59,203 bases of DNA from Candidatus Eisenbacteria bacterium (GTDB lineage: Bacteria; Orphanbacterota; Orphanbacteria; Orphanbacterales; Orphanbacteraceae). Shown here piece by piece: positions 41,727-50,377 of this stretch. The translations under genes and the position numbers were made by a program. Where the stretch lies: contig VGIW01000009.1 of the NCBI GenBank assembly GCA_016867715.1, forward strand, positions 1 through 59,203. Direction: 5' to 3'. Within the stretch, counting starts at the first letter, position 1. The number at the start of each line of letters is the position of its first letter. Below the pieces are notes generated by a model, which was not told the DNA's origin, ran no database searches, and saw nothing but the letters and a program-made list of their open reading frames with translations.

Positions 41727-43373
41727 CGTCAAACGCGCCTCGTTCTCTTCGGATCGATCCCCGGACTCGTTCTCTACGGTCTTCTTCCGTGGGTCGTCTT
41801 CCTGGCACCGAACTGGCTCGCGAGCCGGTCGGCGATCGCGCAACTCTGGTTCTTCAACGCGACGTTTCTTCTCCTCCTCCTCATTCCCCTCTCCTTCGCA
41901 TACGCGTTCGGCAGATACCGTCTTCTCGAGGTCGAGGCGAAGGTCCGGCGCGGCACGCGCCTCGTCGCGATCAACGCGATCTTTCTCGCCGCGGTTTTCG
42001 CGATCCTCTATCTCTTCGGCGAGCTGATCCTGAAGCAGTTCTCGGTCGAAAGCCGGACTCCGACCCTAGTGGTCGGGTTGATCCTCGCGATGGGCTTCAT
42101 CCCCGCGCAGCGAAAGGTCCGGCACATTCTCGAGGATCGCTTCTATCCCGAGCGCGCTCGGCTTCGGGCGCTCCTTCGCGATTTCCTGCAGACCGCGGAG
42201 AGGCGAACGGCCGACGCGGCGGCTTTCTGGAACGAGCTCTCTCGCAGGCTCGCCGCCGGGCTCTCCGCGGATGACGTGCGCCCCATCCTCCGCCGAGAGA
42301 GCCGCGAGTCGACCCCGAACGGAAACGGAACGAGCGCGTTCGAGATGCTCGACGATCTGGTGGGACGACTCGGGACCGGGGACAGTCCGCTTCTCGTGGA
42401 CGAGCTTGTCGCGAGCGGCCGGGTCTCCATGAGCGAGGGAGAGAGGCGATGTCTCTCGGAGGAACGAGCGGCCGTCCTTCTTCCCCTCTTCGCTCGTTCG
42501 GAACGAATCGGTTTCCTCCTCCTCGGCCGAAAGACGAACGGAGAGGACTACTCGCCGGAGGAGCTCGACCTCCTCCGATCCCTCGCGGCGCAGATCGCTC
42601 TCGCCGCGGAAAACTTCGAGCTGTTCGAGGAGAAGCTGGAGAAGCAGAAGCTCGAGGAACAGATCGGAGTCGCCCGCCGCATCCAAGAAGGGCTCCTTCC
42701 GCGCGTCTTCCCGGAGACGCCCGGGCTCCGGCTCGCGGCGCGGATCCGGTTCTGTTTGGATGTGGCGGGGGACTATTACGACGTCCTCTCCCTTCACGAC
42801 GGGCGCACCTTGCTCGCGATCGGCGACGTGGCCGGGAAGGGGATCGGCGCCGCGCTCCTCATGTCGAACCTTCAAGCATCTCTTCGAACCATCAAGGATC
42901 TCGAGATCTCGCTCGCGGACGCCGTCCGCCGAATCAACGGGCTCATCCGCGAGAACACGCCGCCCGATCTCTTCATCACCTTCTTCGTCGCGATCATCGA
43001 TCCGAGGAGCGGCGCCGTCTCCTACGTCAACGCGGGGCACAATTTACCGGTGCTCGTTCGGTCGGACGGACGCGTGGAGAGGCTTGGGCTCGGCGGGATT
43101 CCTCTCGGCATCCTGCCGGATGCGCCCTATGAGGAGGGGAGAACCGCGCTGAAGCGTGGGGAAACGCTCCTTCTCTTCACCGACGGGGTGAGCGAGGCGA
43201 TGCGGCCGACGGACGAGGAGTTCGGCGAGGAGAGGATCGCGAGCCTCGCAGCCGCACACGCGAGCCGCGGGCCGGACGAGATCGTCGAGCGGATCGAGCG
43301 CGAGGTGGAAACCTCTACCGGGCTCGCCTCGTTCGGCGACGACTTCACGCTCCTCGCCGCGGTTCCGGTCTGA
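41727..43373 (+). CDS. SpoIIE/RsbU-type PP2C phosphatase, C-terminal part of the interrupted gene
   Basis: The open frame after TGA 41726, with a first possible start GTG 42069 that lacks a ribosome site. It encodes two or three more membrane helices (LVLYGLLPWVVFLAP, NATFLLLLLIPLSFAYAF, AIFLAAVFAILYLFGELIL), a GAF-like domain (about 42170-42620), a coiled helix (ENFELFEEKLEKQKLEEQI) and a PP2C-type phosphatase. Metal and active-site motifs are present: RFCLDVAGDYYDVL, AIGDVAGKGIGAALLMSN, VNAGHNLP and LLFTDGVSEA. RsbU-like enzymes dephosphorylate anti-sigma antagonists in response to the sensor region. Without the N-terminal half, membrane insertion and signal input would be lost. Confidence 0.85.
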   Translation, partial: RQTRLVLFGSIPGLVLYGLLPWVVFLAPNWLASRSAIAQLWFFNATFLLLLLIPLSFAYAFGRYRLLEVEAKVRRGTRLVAINAIFLAAVFAILYLFGELILKQFSVESRTPTLVVGLILAMGFIPAQRKVRHILEDRFYPERARLRALLRDFLQTAERRTADAAAFWNELSRRLAAGLSADDVRPILRRESRESTPNGNGTSAFEMLDDLVGRLGTGDSPLLVDELVASGRVSMSEGERRCLSEERAAVLLPLFARSERIGFLLLGRKTNGEDYSPEELDLLRSLAAQIALAAENFELFEEKLEKQKLEEQIGVARRIQEGLLPRVFPETPGLRLAARIRFCLDVAGDYYDVLSLHDGRTLLAIGDVAGKGIGAALLMSNLQASLRTIKDLEISLADAVRRINGLIRENTPPDLFITFFVAIIDPRSGAVSYVNAGHNLPVLVRSDGRVERLGLGGIPLGILPDAPYEEGRTALKRGETLLLFTDGVSEAMRPTDEEFGEERIASLAAAHASRGPDEIVERIEREVETSTGLASFGDDFTLLAAVPV

Positions 43374-43681
43374 GCATTGGTGACTGGTTACGAAACTCGC
43401 CAGGATCTGATCTGCCGGCGCGGGTTTCTTCTCTCGGTCTGGACGAACGCTGCGCGATCCACAGGGATGTGCGACAAAGGACTTCCGAACGGCGTCCCCG
43501 GAAGATCGCCGGGAATATCCCGAACTTCCCCGAACGAACAAGACCGCCGCGCGCCGACGGCGGTCTCCGAGCGGGAACGATCAAGAGGGAAACGGCTTTT
43601 GTTCTAGCCCAAGTTGGGCACGCATCTTCGTCGCGAGGCCGCGATCCGCAGCCGGAGCAGGAGACGCGCGCACAATCTCGG
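43374..43681. other. intergenic stretch between convergent genes
   Basis: A hairpin AGACCGCC/GGCGGTCT (43541-43548 with 43559-43566) without a T-run and a small GCCCAA-G-TTGGGC palindrome (43607-43619) are the only structures. They may end one or both of the interrupted genes' transcripts. No open frame of coding quality. Confidence 0.4.
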
Positions 43682-44497
43682 CTAACTGATCTTCCCCTTC
43701 TTGTAGAGGTAATGGTCGCCCCTGTTCTCGACCGCGATCATCCGCGTCTTGGGGAACCGATCTTCGCACTGCGAGATGAAGTCCCGGTAGCGCCCCGAGT
43801 TCGTTCCCCCGTGCATCGGGAAGAAGACGGCGGGCTCGAGCGTCTCGAGAGCGTACTCGACGCCGAGCCGCACCGCTTCCTGATCGCCGAACCCGCATCC
43901 CGCGATCGGCAAGAAGGCGATGTCCGGACGAACGCCGAGACCGGCGAGCCAATCGATCTCGGCCTTGTAGGGCCCCGAGAAGTCGCGCCTCCGGTTGGCG
44001 TGGTCGCCCGGGTGGAGGATCGTCACGCCGTCCACCTCGACGAGAAAACCGGCGCCACTGTCGTTCGACTCGATCGCGGAGACCTTCATTCCGTCGATCT
44101 TCCTCGTGTCGCGCGGCCCGACGAACTCGTAGCCGGACGCCGAATCCGGGCGGAAGCCGAAGACATACGTGATCTTCTTCACCTGGTCGCGCCAATCGAA
44201 CACGGCGGGACTGTAATGATCGCCGTGCGCGTGGCTCGCGAAGACATCGACGCGCGCTCCGGCGATCTCCTCATGATTGATGTGACCGTTCGCGAGGCTC
44301 GGCTCGTCGCAAGGCGGTACGAATGGGGCGTAGTCGAAGACGAGAAGATGGTTCTTCGTGCGGACCGCCCATCCGGAATGGCCGAGATACCATACCGACG
44401 CCTCCCGCTCTTGCAGCACGGGAGCGTCGGCGAGACGTCCGTTTCCGTCAAGAGCCCCGCCCGGATCCGCGCCGGAGGCGACGAGTCGATCCGCCAC
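43682..44497 (-). CDS. MBL-fold metallo-hydrolase (C-terminal half of a frameshifted ankyrin-MBL gene)
   Basis: A 271-residue frame with an UlaG-like metallo-beta-lactamase domain. HSGWAVRT, the metal motif SHAHGDHYS, LHPGDHANRR and the late MHGGTNSG give the His/Asp ligands. The first 20 residues (GHRAVADRLVASGADPGG when read upstream) are clearly the end of an ankyrin repeat, not a natural N-terminus. The upstream ankyrin gene is in the frame one base away. The GTG at 44497 is only the first start-like codon in the frame. The domain itself is intact, so the product would be a soluble hydrolase if expressed. The substrate is unknown. Confidence 0.83.
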   Translation of the reverse strand: MADRLVASGADPGGALDGNGRLADAPVLQEREASVWYLGHSGWAVRTKNHLLVFDYAPFVPPCDEPSLANGHINHEEIAGARVDVFASHAHGDHYSPAVFDWRDQVKKITYVFGFRPDSASGYEFVGPRDTRKIDGMKVSAIESNDSGAGFLVEVDGVTILHPGDHANRRRDFSGPYKAEIDWLAGLGVRPDIAFLPIAGCGFGDQEAVRLGVEYALETLEPAVFFPMHGGTNSGRYRDFISQCEDRFPKTRMIAVENRGDHYLYKKGKIS

Positions 44498-44499
44498 TG

Positions 44500-45423
44500 C
44501 GCGGTGACCGTAGCGCGAGGCGTACGTCCCTCGGCATCCCGCGCGCGCGCCGAGGCCCCGCGCGCGAGCAGAAGATCGACGATCCCGCCGCGGCCGTGTA
44601 TCGCCGCGACGTAGAGAGGGGAACGATCAGATTTCTTCTCGGCGGCTCCGACATCCGCTCCCGCGTCGAGGAGAATTGTCGCGACCTCAACATGCCCCCG
44701 ATCGACCGCAGCGAGAAGCGGGGGCGATCCGGTTGTGTCCCGATGGCTCGGATCGGCGCCGACGTTGATCAGGAGCCGCGCGATCTCCGCGTTCCCTTGC
44801 CACGCGGCCGGAAAGAGAGGCGTCAAACCCCTCGGATCCGCCGAGGTGGGATCGGATCCTCTCCGGAGAAGAGTACGGACGGATTCGATCTTCCCCCCGA
44901 AAACCGCCGAGAGAAGAGGCGTCGCGCCGTGCTCGTCGGCAAGAGTCAGGTCGGCGCCCCGATCGATCAGGAGATCGATCATCTCGGGGCTCCGCCCCTG
45001 CGCCGCCCAATGAAGAGGCGTCGTCCCGTCCTCGGCCGCCGCGTTCACATCGGTCCCTCGCAACATCAGCCCGTCGAAGAGACCTCGGAGTCCTCTTGAC
45101 GCGGCGAAGTGAAGAAGCGTGTACCCTCCGCGATCCCTGAAGTTGAGGTCCGCTCCGGCATCGAGAAGAAGGCGGATCACCGTCGTGTCCCCTCCCGCCG
45201 CGGCGAAGCTGACTGAGTACGCGCCGTTCTTGTCCCTGCGGTTCACATCCGCCCCTCGCGAGAGGAGAAACTCCACCATCTGAGGACGGCGCTGAACGGC
45301 CGCCACGTGGAGCGGCGTGCTCTCGTCCGAATCGAAGCCGTCCACGGCCGCGCCGGCGTCGACGAGGACTCGGGCGATCTCGACTTGACCGAAGGCGGCG
45401 GCGACGGATGCTCGATTCGCCAT
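44500..45423 (-). pseudogene. ankyrin-repeat N-terminal half of a frameshifted ankyrin-MBL gene
   Basis: About 300 codons of ankyrin repeats, eight to nine units with the TPLHxAA...G..(E/Q)(I/M)V..LL..GADV pattern (for example STPLHVAAVQRRPQMVEFLL). After DAEGRTP the original frame runs on in non-ankyrin sequence to a stop at 44179. The neighbouring frame instead continues the repeat (YGHRAVADRLVASGADP) and leads into the MBL domain. Between the last good codon CCT and the first good codon TAC there are five bases where six are expected, at 44513-44520: a one-base deletion. I therefore read 43682-45423 as one gene of about 580 codons. Confidence 0.75.
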
Positions 45424-45587
45424 GGCGGGATTCCTCTTCGGTTCGGGTTGCGCAGGGAACGGGAACGAGCTCAGGCCGGCCTCTCGGCCGAAACGACTCC
45501 CGGCGAGCCGGACTCGCTCACACCCTAGAGACGATAGAGAGATGGGCTTCGCTCAAAGAGAAACAGGGCCGGCGGGTCTTAGAAAGC

Positions 45588-45614
45588 GAAAAGGCCCGGG
45601 GCTCGCCCGGGCCT
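45588..45614 (-). terminator. terminator of the M28 peptidase gene
   Basis: The stem AGGCCCGGG/CCCGGGCCT (45592-45600 with 45606-45614) is followed on the minus strand by TTTCGCTTTCT, 24 bases after the stop at 45638. Confidence 0.75.
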
Positions 45615-45637
45615 CCCGCGTCGCTCACGAGAAACTC

Positions 45638-48136
45638 CTATCGCAAGAGCACCATGCGCTTCGTCTCTTCCTGCCCGTTCCAGCGGAGCCGGTAGAAATA
45701 CACGCCGCTCGAAACGGACCGGCCTCTTTCGTCGAACCCATTCCAGGTCACGGCGCGCGCTCCGGGCCCTTCCGGACCGTCGACGAGCACGCGAACGAGG
45801 CGGCCCGAGAGATCATAGACACGTAAAGAGACCGGAAGCGCGCCGGCCCCTTCCGGAATCGTGTAGGCGATCCGCGTCGATGGATTGAACGGATTCGGGA
45901 CGTTTCTCGCGAGGACCGCGCGCGAGGCCGCGCGGGGAGCATCGGAAGCGATCTCGGTCTCGACCTCCTCGTACGTCACGAGCGAGAAGTCGTCGACGCC
46001 GGCTTCGATGACCGACATATACCCCTCGTCGCTCGCGATGAATCGAAAGCGGACCTCGGAGGTAAGAGGGATGAAGTCCGACAGGTTCCGCTCGACGAAC
46101 TGCCAGCGCTGATCGCTCTTCCCGTCCGTCTCGATCCGCACCCAAGAGACTCCACTATCCGAGGAAACGTCCACCACCCATTCGTCCGGATCGAGAAAGC
46201 CGGTGTTGTTCGAATACCAGCGATAGTACCGAACCCGCACGTTCGGATACGACGACAGGTCATAGACGGGACTGAAGAGCGTCGTCTTCCCCCCCTGGAC
46301 CTCGTTCGCGCGCTGCGTCGACCCCGGAGGCGCGTTCCCCGTGACGAAGCACATCGTTCCCGGATCGGGCGTGTGGTCCTCGTCCGGAGCGACCGGGCCG
46401 TTCGGCCACCAGGTCCCGTTCGGGGCTGCACGCTCCCAAATCCCCTTCGTCGCGTCGTCGTCCGCGTCCCCGACAATCCACCCGCTCTCCTCCTCGAGCC
46501 CGTCCACCACGATCGGCGTGATCGTACCGACGAAGAACGTGTGTACGCTTTCCGGCGCGCCTTTCGGAACGACGAGCCGGTCTCCGTCCATGTCCCCCGC
46601 GACGAGGTAGTAATCGACGAACGTTCCGGATGGTTGCGGAGGAATGAACGCCTCGTATTCGTTCGGTCCGGCCGCAGGTGTAAGGACGAGGTCGCTCCAT
46701 GCGCTGCTCGTCCGATACCGCACGAGGAGCGAATCCGGATTCAGCGAGCCGGAGGCGGTGATCGTCGCGAGAACTCGGTGCGGGTTCTCCGAGTCCTCCG
46801 TATGCGCGAGAGGAACGTGCTCGATCGCGATGTCGAAAGGCTCGGCCATCGTCGCCAGGAGCCCGACCGCCGCCCGTACCGAGCGTTCGGCGAGCGCCTC
46901 CGAGATATAGCTGATTCCGATCCTGTCGTTTGATGTATGAATATATGGCGAGTACTGGTTCGAATCTTCAAAGAAAAGGATCGCGTCGTAGCCGTGCCTC
47001 CAGAAGGACGCATGATCGCTGCTCGCGCCCCCCGGGATCGCTCCGTCCACGATCGAAAGCTCCGGCACGTAGACGCTCCCCACATCCATCACAAGATCCC
47101 GCATCCAAGTCGAGGCGACGTTCTTGACGATGTCAAGATCGATCGCGTCGCCCGGCGCCACGTAGCCGATCATGTCGGCGCAGACGACGCCGATAACGTC
47201 GTCGCCGTCGTGCGCGGCGCGCGCGGCGAATGCCTCGCTCCCGACGAGTCCGACCTCCTCCCCTCCGAAGGCGACGAACACGAGCGTGTGGTTGAACGTA
47301 TACCGGCTCAGAATGCGCGCACACTCGATCACGAGAGCGGTCCCCGACGCGTCATCGTCCGCGCCGGGGCAGTAGTTGTGGTTCCCAGTGATCGAATCGT
47401 AGTGGCCGCCGACGAGAACGATCTTGTCCGGGTCCTTCACGCCGGGGATCACGGCCACAACGTTGTGCTTGATGTCCGGATCGAACCAGTGGAAGTAAAC
47501 GCTGTCGATTCCGAACGATTCGAACTTCGCCTGGATCCAGCTCGCGGCGGCGGCGCAGCTGTCGTGGCGGCAGTACCGGGTACGGAAGTCCTGGAGACGC
47601 TGGACGACGGCGGAGACCTCCGCGATCGAAACGGAATCCACCATCTCCTGGACGAGCGGATCGGCGGTCAGCCTCTTGGCGGCGCGAGGAGCCTCTTCCG
47701 CGGACCGGACGCGCGCCGGATCCGTGAAGACGCGCGCGATCTCGAAACCGACCGCGGCGAGCGCCTCCGCCTCTTCAGGCTCGGCGCGCACGAGCGCGTC
47801 GATCCCATCGCTATAGAGAACCCGCACGGCCGTGGAGACGGCGGCGAGACCCTTCGCGTCCCGAACAGACACCGTGTAAAAGGTTTTTGTATCCATCGAA
47901 ACGTCCGCGATCTCGTGTTCGATCCCAAGCTCCTCAAGACGGGCGATCTCTCTCGGACCGGCCGCGACGATGAGAAACCGATCCATGTCGCGGAGGATCG
48001 TGACGCCCTCGTCTTGCAGACGGGCGGCGAGACCAGGGGGAGCCTCGACGACGACGACGAGAGCTTTGTTCGCGGATGAGGCCGCGGCGAGCGATGCAAG
48101 ACCAAGAAGAAGCGCGGCGACGAGGCCTTTCAGCAT
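45638..48136 (-). CDS. secreted M28-family zinc peptidase with FlgD-like sorting domain
   Basis: An 832-residue exoenzyme. A signal peptide (LVAALLLGLASLAAASS) is followed by a propeptide-like region of about 150 residues. The M28 catalytic domain has the full zinc set: GGHYDS, PGADDDASG, FGGEEVGLVG, CADMIGYV and YIHTSND. Two beta domains follow, the second with VSSDSGVSWVRIETDG (MAM/jelly-roll-like). The FlgD-like C-terminal domain carries NPFNPSTRIAYTIPEGAG and GVYFYRLRWNG...MVLLR. It is predicted to be a secreted aminopeptidase or carboxypeptidase. ATG 48136 has AGGAGGG nine bases upstream; an ATG at 48154 would overlap that ribosome site. A strong promoter and a terminator make it a single-gene unit. 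Confidence 0.9.
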   Translation of the reverse strand: MLKGLVAALLLGLASLAAASSANKALVVVVEAPPGLAARLQDEGVTILRDMDRFLIVAAGPREIARLEELGIEHEIADVSMDTKTFYTVSVRDAKGLAAVSTAVRVLYSDGIDALVRAEPEEAEALAAVGFEIARVFTDPARVRSAEEAPRAAKRLTADPLVQEMVDSVSIAEVSAVVQRLQDFRTRYCRHDSCAAAASWIQAKFESFGIDSVYFHWFDPDIKHNVVAVIPGVKDPDKIVLVGGHYDSITGNHNYCPGADDDASGTALVIECARILSRYTFNHTLVFVAFGGEEVGLVGSEAFAARAAHDGDDVIGVVCADMIGYVAPGDAIDLDIVKNVASTWMRDLVMDVGSVYVPELSIVDGAIPGGASSDHASFWRHGYDAILFFEDSNQYSPYIHTSNDRIGISYISEALAERSVRAAVGLLATMAEPFDIAIEHVPLAHTEDSENPHRVLATITASGSLNPDSLLVRYRTSSAWSDLVLTPAAGPNEYEAFIPPQPSGTFVDYYLVAGDMDGDRLVVPKGAPESVHTFFVGTITPIVVDGLEEESGWIVGDADDDATKGIWERAAPNGTWWPNGPVAPDEDHTPDPGTMCFVTGNAPPGSTQRANEVQGGKTTLFSPVYDLSSYPNVRVRYYRWYSNNTGFLDPDEWVVDVSSDSGVSWVRIETDGKSDQRWQFVERNLSDFIPLTSEVRFRFIASDEGYMSVIEAGVDDFSLVTYEEVETEIASDAPRAASRAVLARNVPNPFNPSTRIAYTIPEGAGALPVSLRVYDLSGRLVRVLVDGPEGPGARAVTWNGFDERGRSVSSGVYFYRLRWNGQEETKRMVLLR

Positions 48137-48195
48137 CGGAATGACCCTCCTCATATGCCCGGGATCCCGTTCCGGGACGTTCCAGTTAACGTCTT

Positions 48196-48225
48196 ATTAT
48201 AGCAAAAGTTACGGGCCGCGGCCAA
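48196..48225 (-). promoter_or_regulatory. promoter of the M28 peptidase gene
   Basis: On the minus strand: TTGGCC (48220-48225), an 18-base gap, then a perfect TATAAT (48196-48201) preceded by TGC, an extended -10. It lies 60 bases before the chosen start. Confidence 0.65.
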
Positions 48226-48300
48226 CCCCAAACCTTCCTCCGGGGAAGCGCGCGGCTCGGATCGCTCAACACTCTCTCGCGCGATAAGTTACGCGGCCTC

Positions 48301-49140
48301 CTACTTCGGCGGCTCGGCCAGGTTCACCCGAATCTCGAGCATCGAGTCGCCGAGAAACGCCTCGCCGTACTTCTCTCGATAGTCTCGAAAGAGCAGGCGG
48401 TCCGGGTCGGCGCGGAGCACCTCGAGATACGGATCGAGGTTTGTCACGAGGTTCGCGAAGGCGGCGCGCGCGGTCTCCGCGTCCGGATACGGAACTCGAA
48501 TGAGCACTCGCGAGGAGTCGCCCGCATCGACGACGTTCCCCGAGACGCCGAATACCTTCCCTGCGAGCATCAGGATGTCCCCTTCCCCAAGCGTGAAGAT
48601 CGCCTGAAGAGAGTAGGGCCCGCGCACGATTCGCTCCGACCCGGGAACGAGGCCGTCCTGCGGAAGAAGATCGAGGAGCCTCGCCGCCTCTCCGGGCTCG
48701 GCGTCGGCGAGAGCTCTCGATGCGAGTCCGGCCATCGCGGGAAGGAGAGCATCCCCGCCGTGGTTGTTCACCTGAACGTAGGTCGCCCCCTTCACGGCGA
48801 TCAGTTGATGGCGGTTCCCGCTGTTCCGCTCGCCGACCTCTCCGACCGGCCGCTCGTCGCCGCGCATCGCGAGATAGATCGCGAGAGCCGACTCCGGGCT
48901 CTCCATTCGGTATCTTTCGACGACAAGCTCCCGTCCGTCCTTTCGAAACCGCTCGACCCGAAGGTCCTTGAAGCCAAGCTCGAAGAAGAGCTCGGCCCCG
49001 CCGTCGATGTGGCCGTAGAGGTCCTTCCCTACGAAGCGGAGCGGGCGCTCCTCGCGCGCCCACCCCACCAACGGCTCTTCCGCTCGAGCGGAGAAGAACG
49101 CGGCGGCGAGAGCCGCGAGCCCGACGAGAACGGATCGCAA
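48301..49140 (-). CDS. DUF6599-like exported protein
   Basis: A 279-residue protein with a cleavable signal peptide (LVGLAALAAAFFSARA). Its body has the opening HIDGGAELFFELGFKDLRVERF, a middle segment GNRHQLIAVKGATYVQVNNHGG and a C-terminal LVTNLDPYLEVLRA. I recognise it as resembling DUF6599, a family of unknown function. The start is TTG 49140, with GGGGGGAG five bases upstream; no ATG fits the signal peptide. It is the last gene of a coupled four-gene unit with two DUF362 proteins and a polyferredoxin and follows the second DUF362 gene by 28 bases. It probably works in the periplasm with that redox chain. Confidence 0.75.
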   Translation of the reverse strand: MRSVLVGLAALAAAFFSARAEEPLVGWAREERPLRFVGKDLYGHIDGGAELFFELGFKDLRVERFRKDGRELVVERYRMESPESALAIYLAMRGDERPVGEVGERNSGNRHQLIAVKGATYVQVNNHGGDALLPAMAGLASRALADAEPGEAARLLDLLPQDGLVPGSERIVRGPYSLQAIFTLGEGDILMLAGKVFGVSGNVVDAGDSSRVLIRVPYPDAETARAAFANLVTNLDPYLEVLRADPDRLLFRDYREKYGEAFLGDSMLEIRVNLAEPPK

Positions 49141-49168
49141 GACACTCCCCCCTTTCGTTCGTCCCTGT

Positions 49169-50377
49169 CTATGAGTGAAGCACCTCGATCTTCTCCGGAT
49201 CCGCGACCCCGAGCCCAAGCCGCTCCGCGTAGCGAAGATACTCGGTGTACTTCGGATGCTCGTTGACGTCGATCCCCATGCTCTTCCGCTTCTCGACCAT
49301 GATCGCATGGCAGACCGCGTCCAGCGCGAAAGGATCGGTGGCGAAGAAGAGCGTGTTGTAGACGTACCTGGCCGCCGCGTTCGGCATCGGCCCTCCGTCG
49401 TACTGTCCCCAGAGACCGTCCGTCACCGAGAGGACCATCTTGTCGCGGACCGCGGGGAACGCCAGCACTTCCGTGCAGACGTCGAAGAAAAGCGGCTGGT
49501 GCAGGCGTCCGGTGTTGCAGATCGCTCCGTAGCCCATGTTCTTCGTCGCCATCGAAATGCCGTTCCCCGTGTTCTTGAAGACCGGAACATTGATGATCTT
49601 CGTAAGCCTCTTCGTGAGCAGCTTGCCGAAGTAGGAGTGCCGGCCGTTGAACACGTGCTGGTTGAGATACTGCTTGTCCGACGGGGCCTCGACGTCCGCC
49701 CAGTAGTATGCGTCGGGATCGAAGTTGCCGGCGCTCTTGTGGTTCCCGTCGGCGTCGAGCCAGCCGCTGTCGTCCTCGCTTTCGCCCGACGCGGCCGATT
49801 CGTCCATCGTCTGAAGTCCCTCGATCCCGACGCCCGGGTAACGCTCCGCCGTGAACCCGGCATCCCGGAGCATGTAATCGAATCGATCCCAAATAACGAT
49901 CCGCTCCTTCGGGATGCCGCTTGCCGCGAGCCAGAGAACGATCGCATCGACGAGTTCGAGACGCGTGCTGATGAGACCCGGGCCGACCGGGTTCACCTTG
50001 ATGCCGACGATGTCGTCCTTCGAGAAGAGAAGATCGAACGCCGCCTTCTCGTCGCCGCCCGCAAGCGCGCGGATGCCTCGGTTGAACATCGCCTCCACGA
50101 CCTCCGCGCGCGGCTCGTCTTCCCGTACCGCCTGGGGATCCATCACGTGGACCACCCTCCCGGGAAAAGGCCCGGGGAGCGAATGAGTCGTTCTCGGGAC
50201 CTCAAGCGCCTCGTCGATGTTCGTCTTCGCGCGCGCTTTCTCCGGCGACTTCTCCTCCGCCCACACGGACGGGTTTCCGAGAAGAAGCCCCGTGCCGACC
50301 GCTCCGCTCGCTTTCAAGAACGCGCGGCGGTCGACGAGAAACGCGCGCGGCATGCTCCGATACCTCCCGGTCTTCAT
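49169..50377 (-). CDS. Tat-exported DUF362 protein (second)
   Basis: A 402-residue protein with a twin-arginine-like leader (VDRRAFLKASGAVGTGLLLG, about residues 15-34). DUF362 marks are DDIVGIKVNPVGPGLISTR, KRLTKIINVPVFKNTGNGIS and the late VYNTLFFATDPFALDAVC. Tat export implies folding, possibly with a cofactor, before transport. DUF362 proteins are uncharacterised. The ATG overlaps the stop of the polyferredoxin gene by four bases (ATGA, 50374-50377). GGAGGCGGGGGAT lies upstream. It is longer than its paralogue at 52083, with an insertion rich in Asp/Ser (SGESEDDSGWLDADGNH). Confidence 0.87.
   Translation of the reverse strand: MKTGRYRSMPRAFLVDRRAFLKASGAVGTGLLLGNPSVWAEEKSPEKARAKTNIDEALEVPRTTHSLPGPFPGRVVHVMDPQAVREDEPRAEVVEAMFNRGIRALAGGDEKAAFDLLFSKDDIVGIKVNPVGPGLISTRLELVDAIVLWLAASGIPKERIVIWDRFDYMLRDAGFTAERYPGVGIEGLQTMDESAASGESEDDSGWLDADGNHKSAGNFDPDAYYWADVEAPSDKQYLNQHVFNGRHSYFGKLLTKRLTKIINVPVFKNTGNGISMATKNMGYGAICNTGRLHQPLFFDVCTEVLAFPAVRDKMVLSVTDGLWGQYDGGPMPNAAARYVYNTLFFATDPFALDAVCHAIMVEKRKSMGIDVNEHPKYTEYLRYAERLGLGVADPEKIEVLHS

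Noticed and set aside
44505-44530. Programmed frameshift joining the ankyrin and MBL parts
   Set aside because: No slippery heptamer, stimulatory hairpin or internal SD-like sequence is visible at the junction; a simple one-base deletion is the simpler reading.
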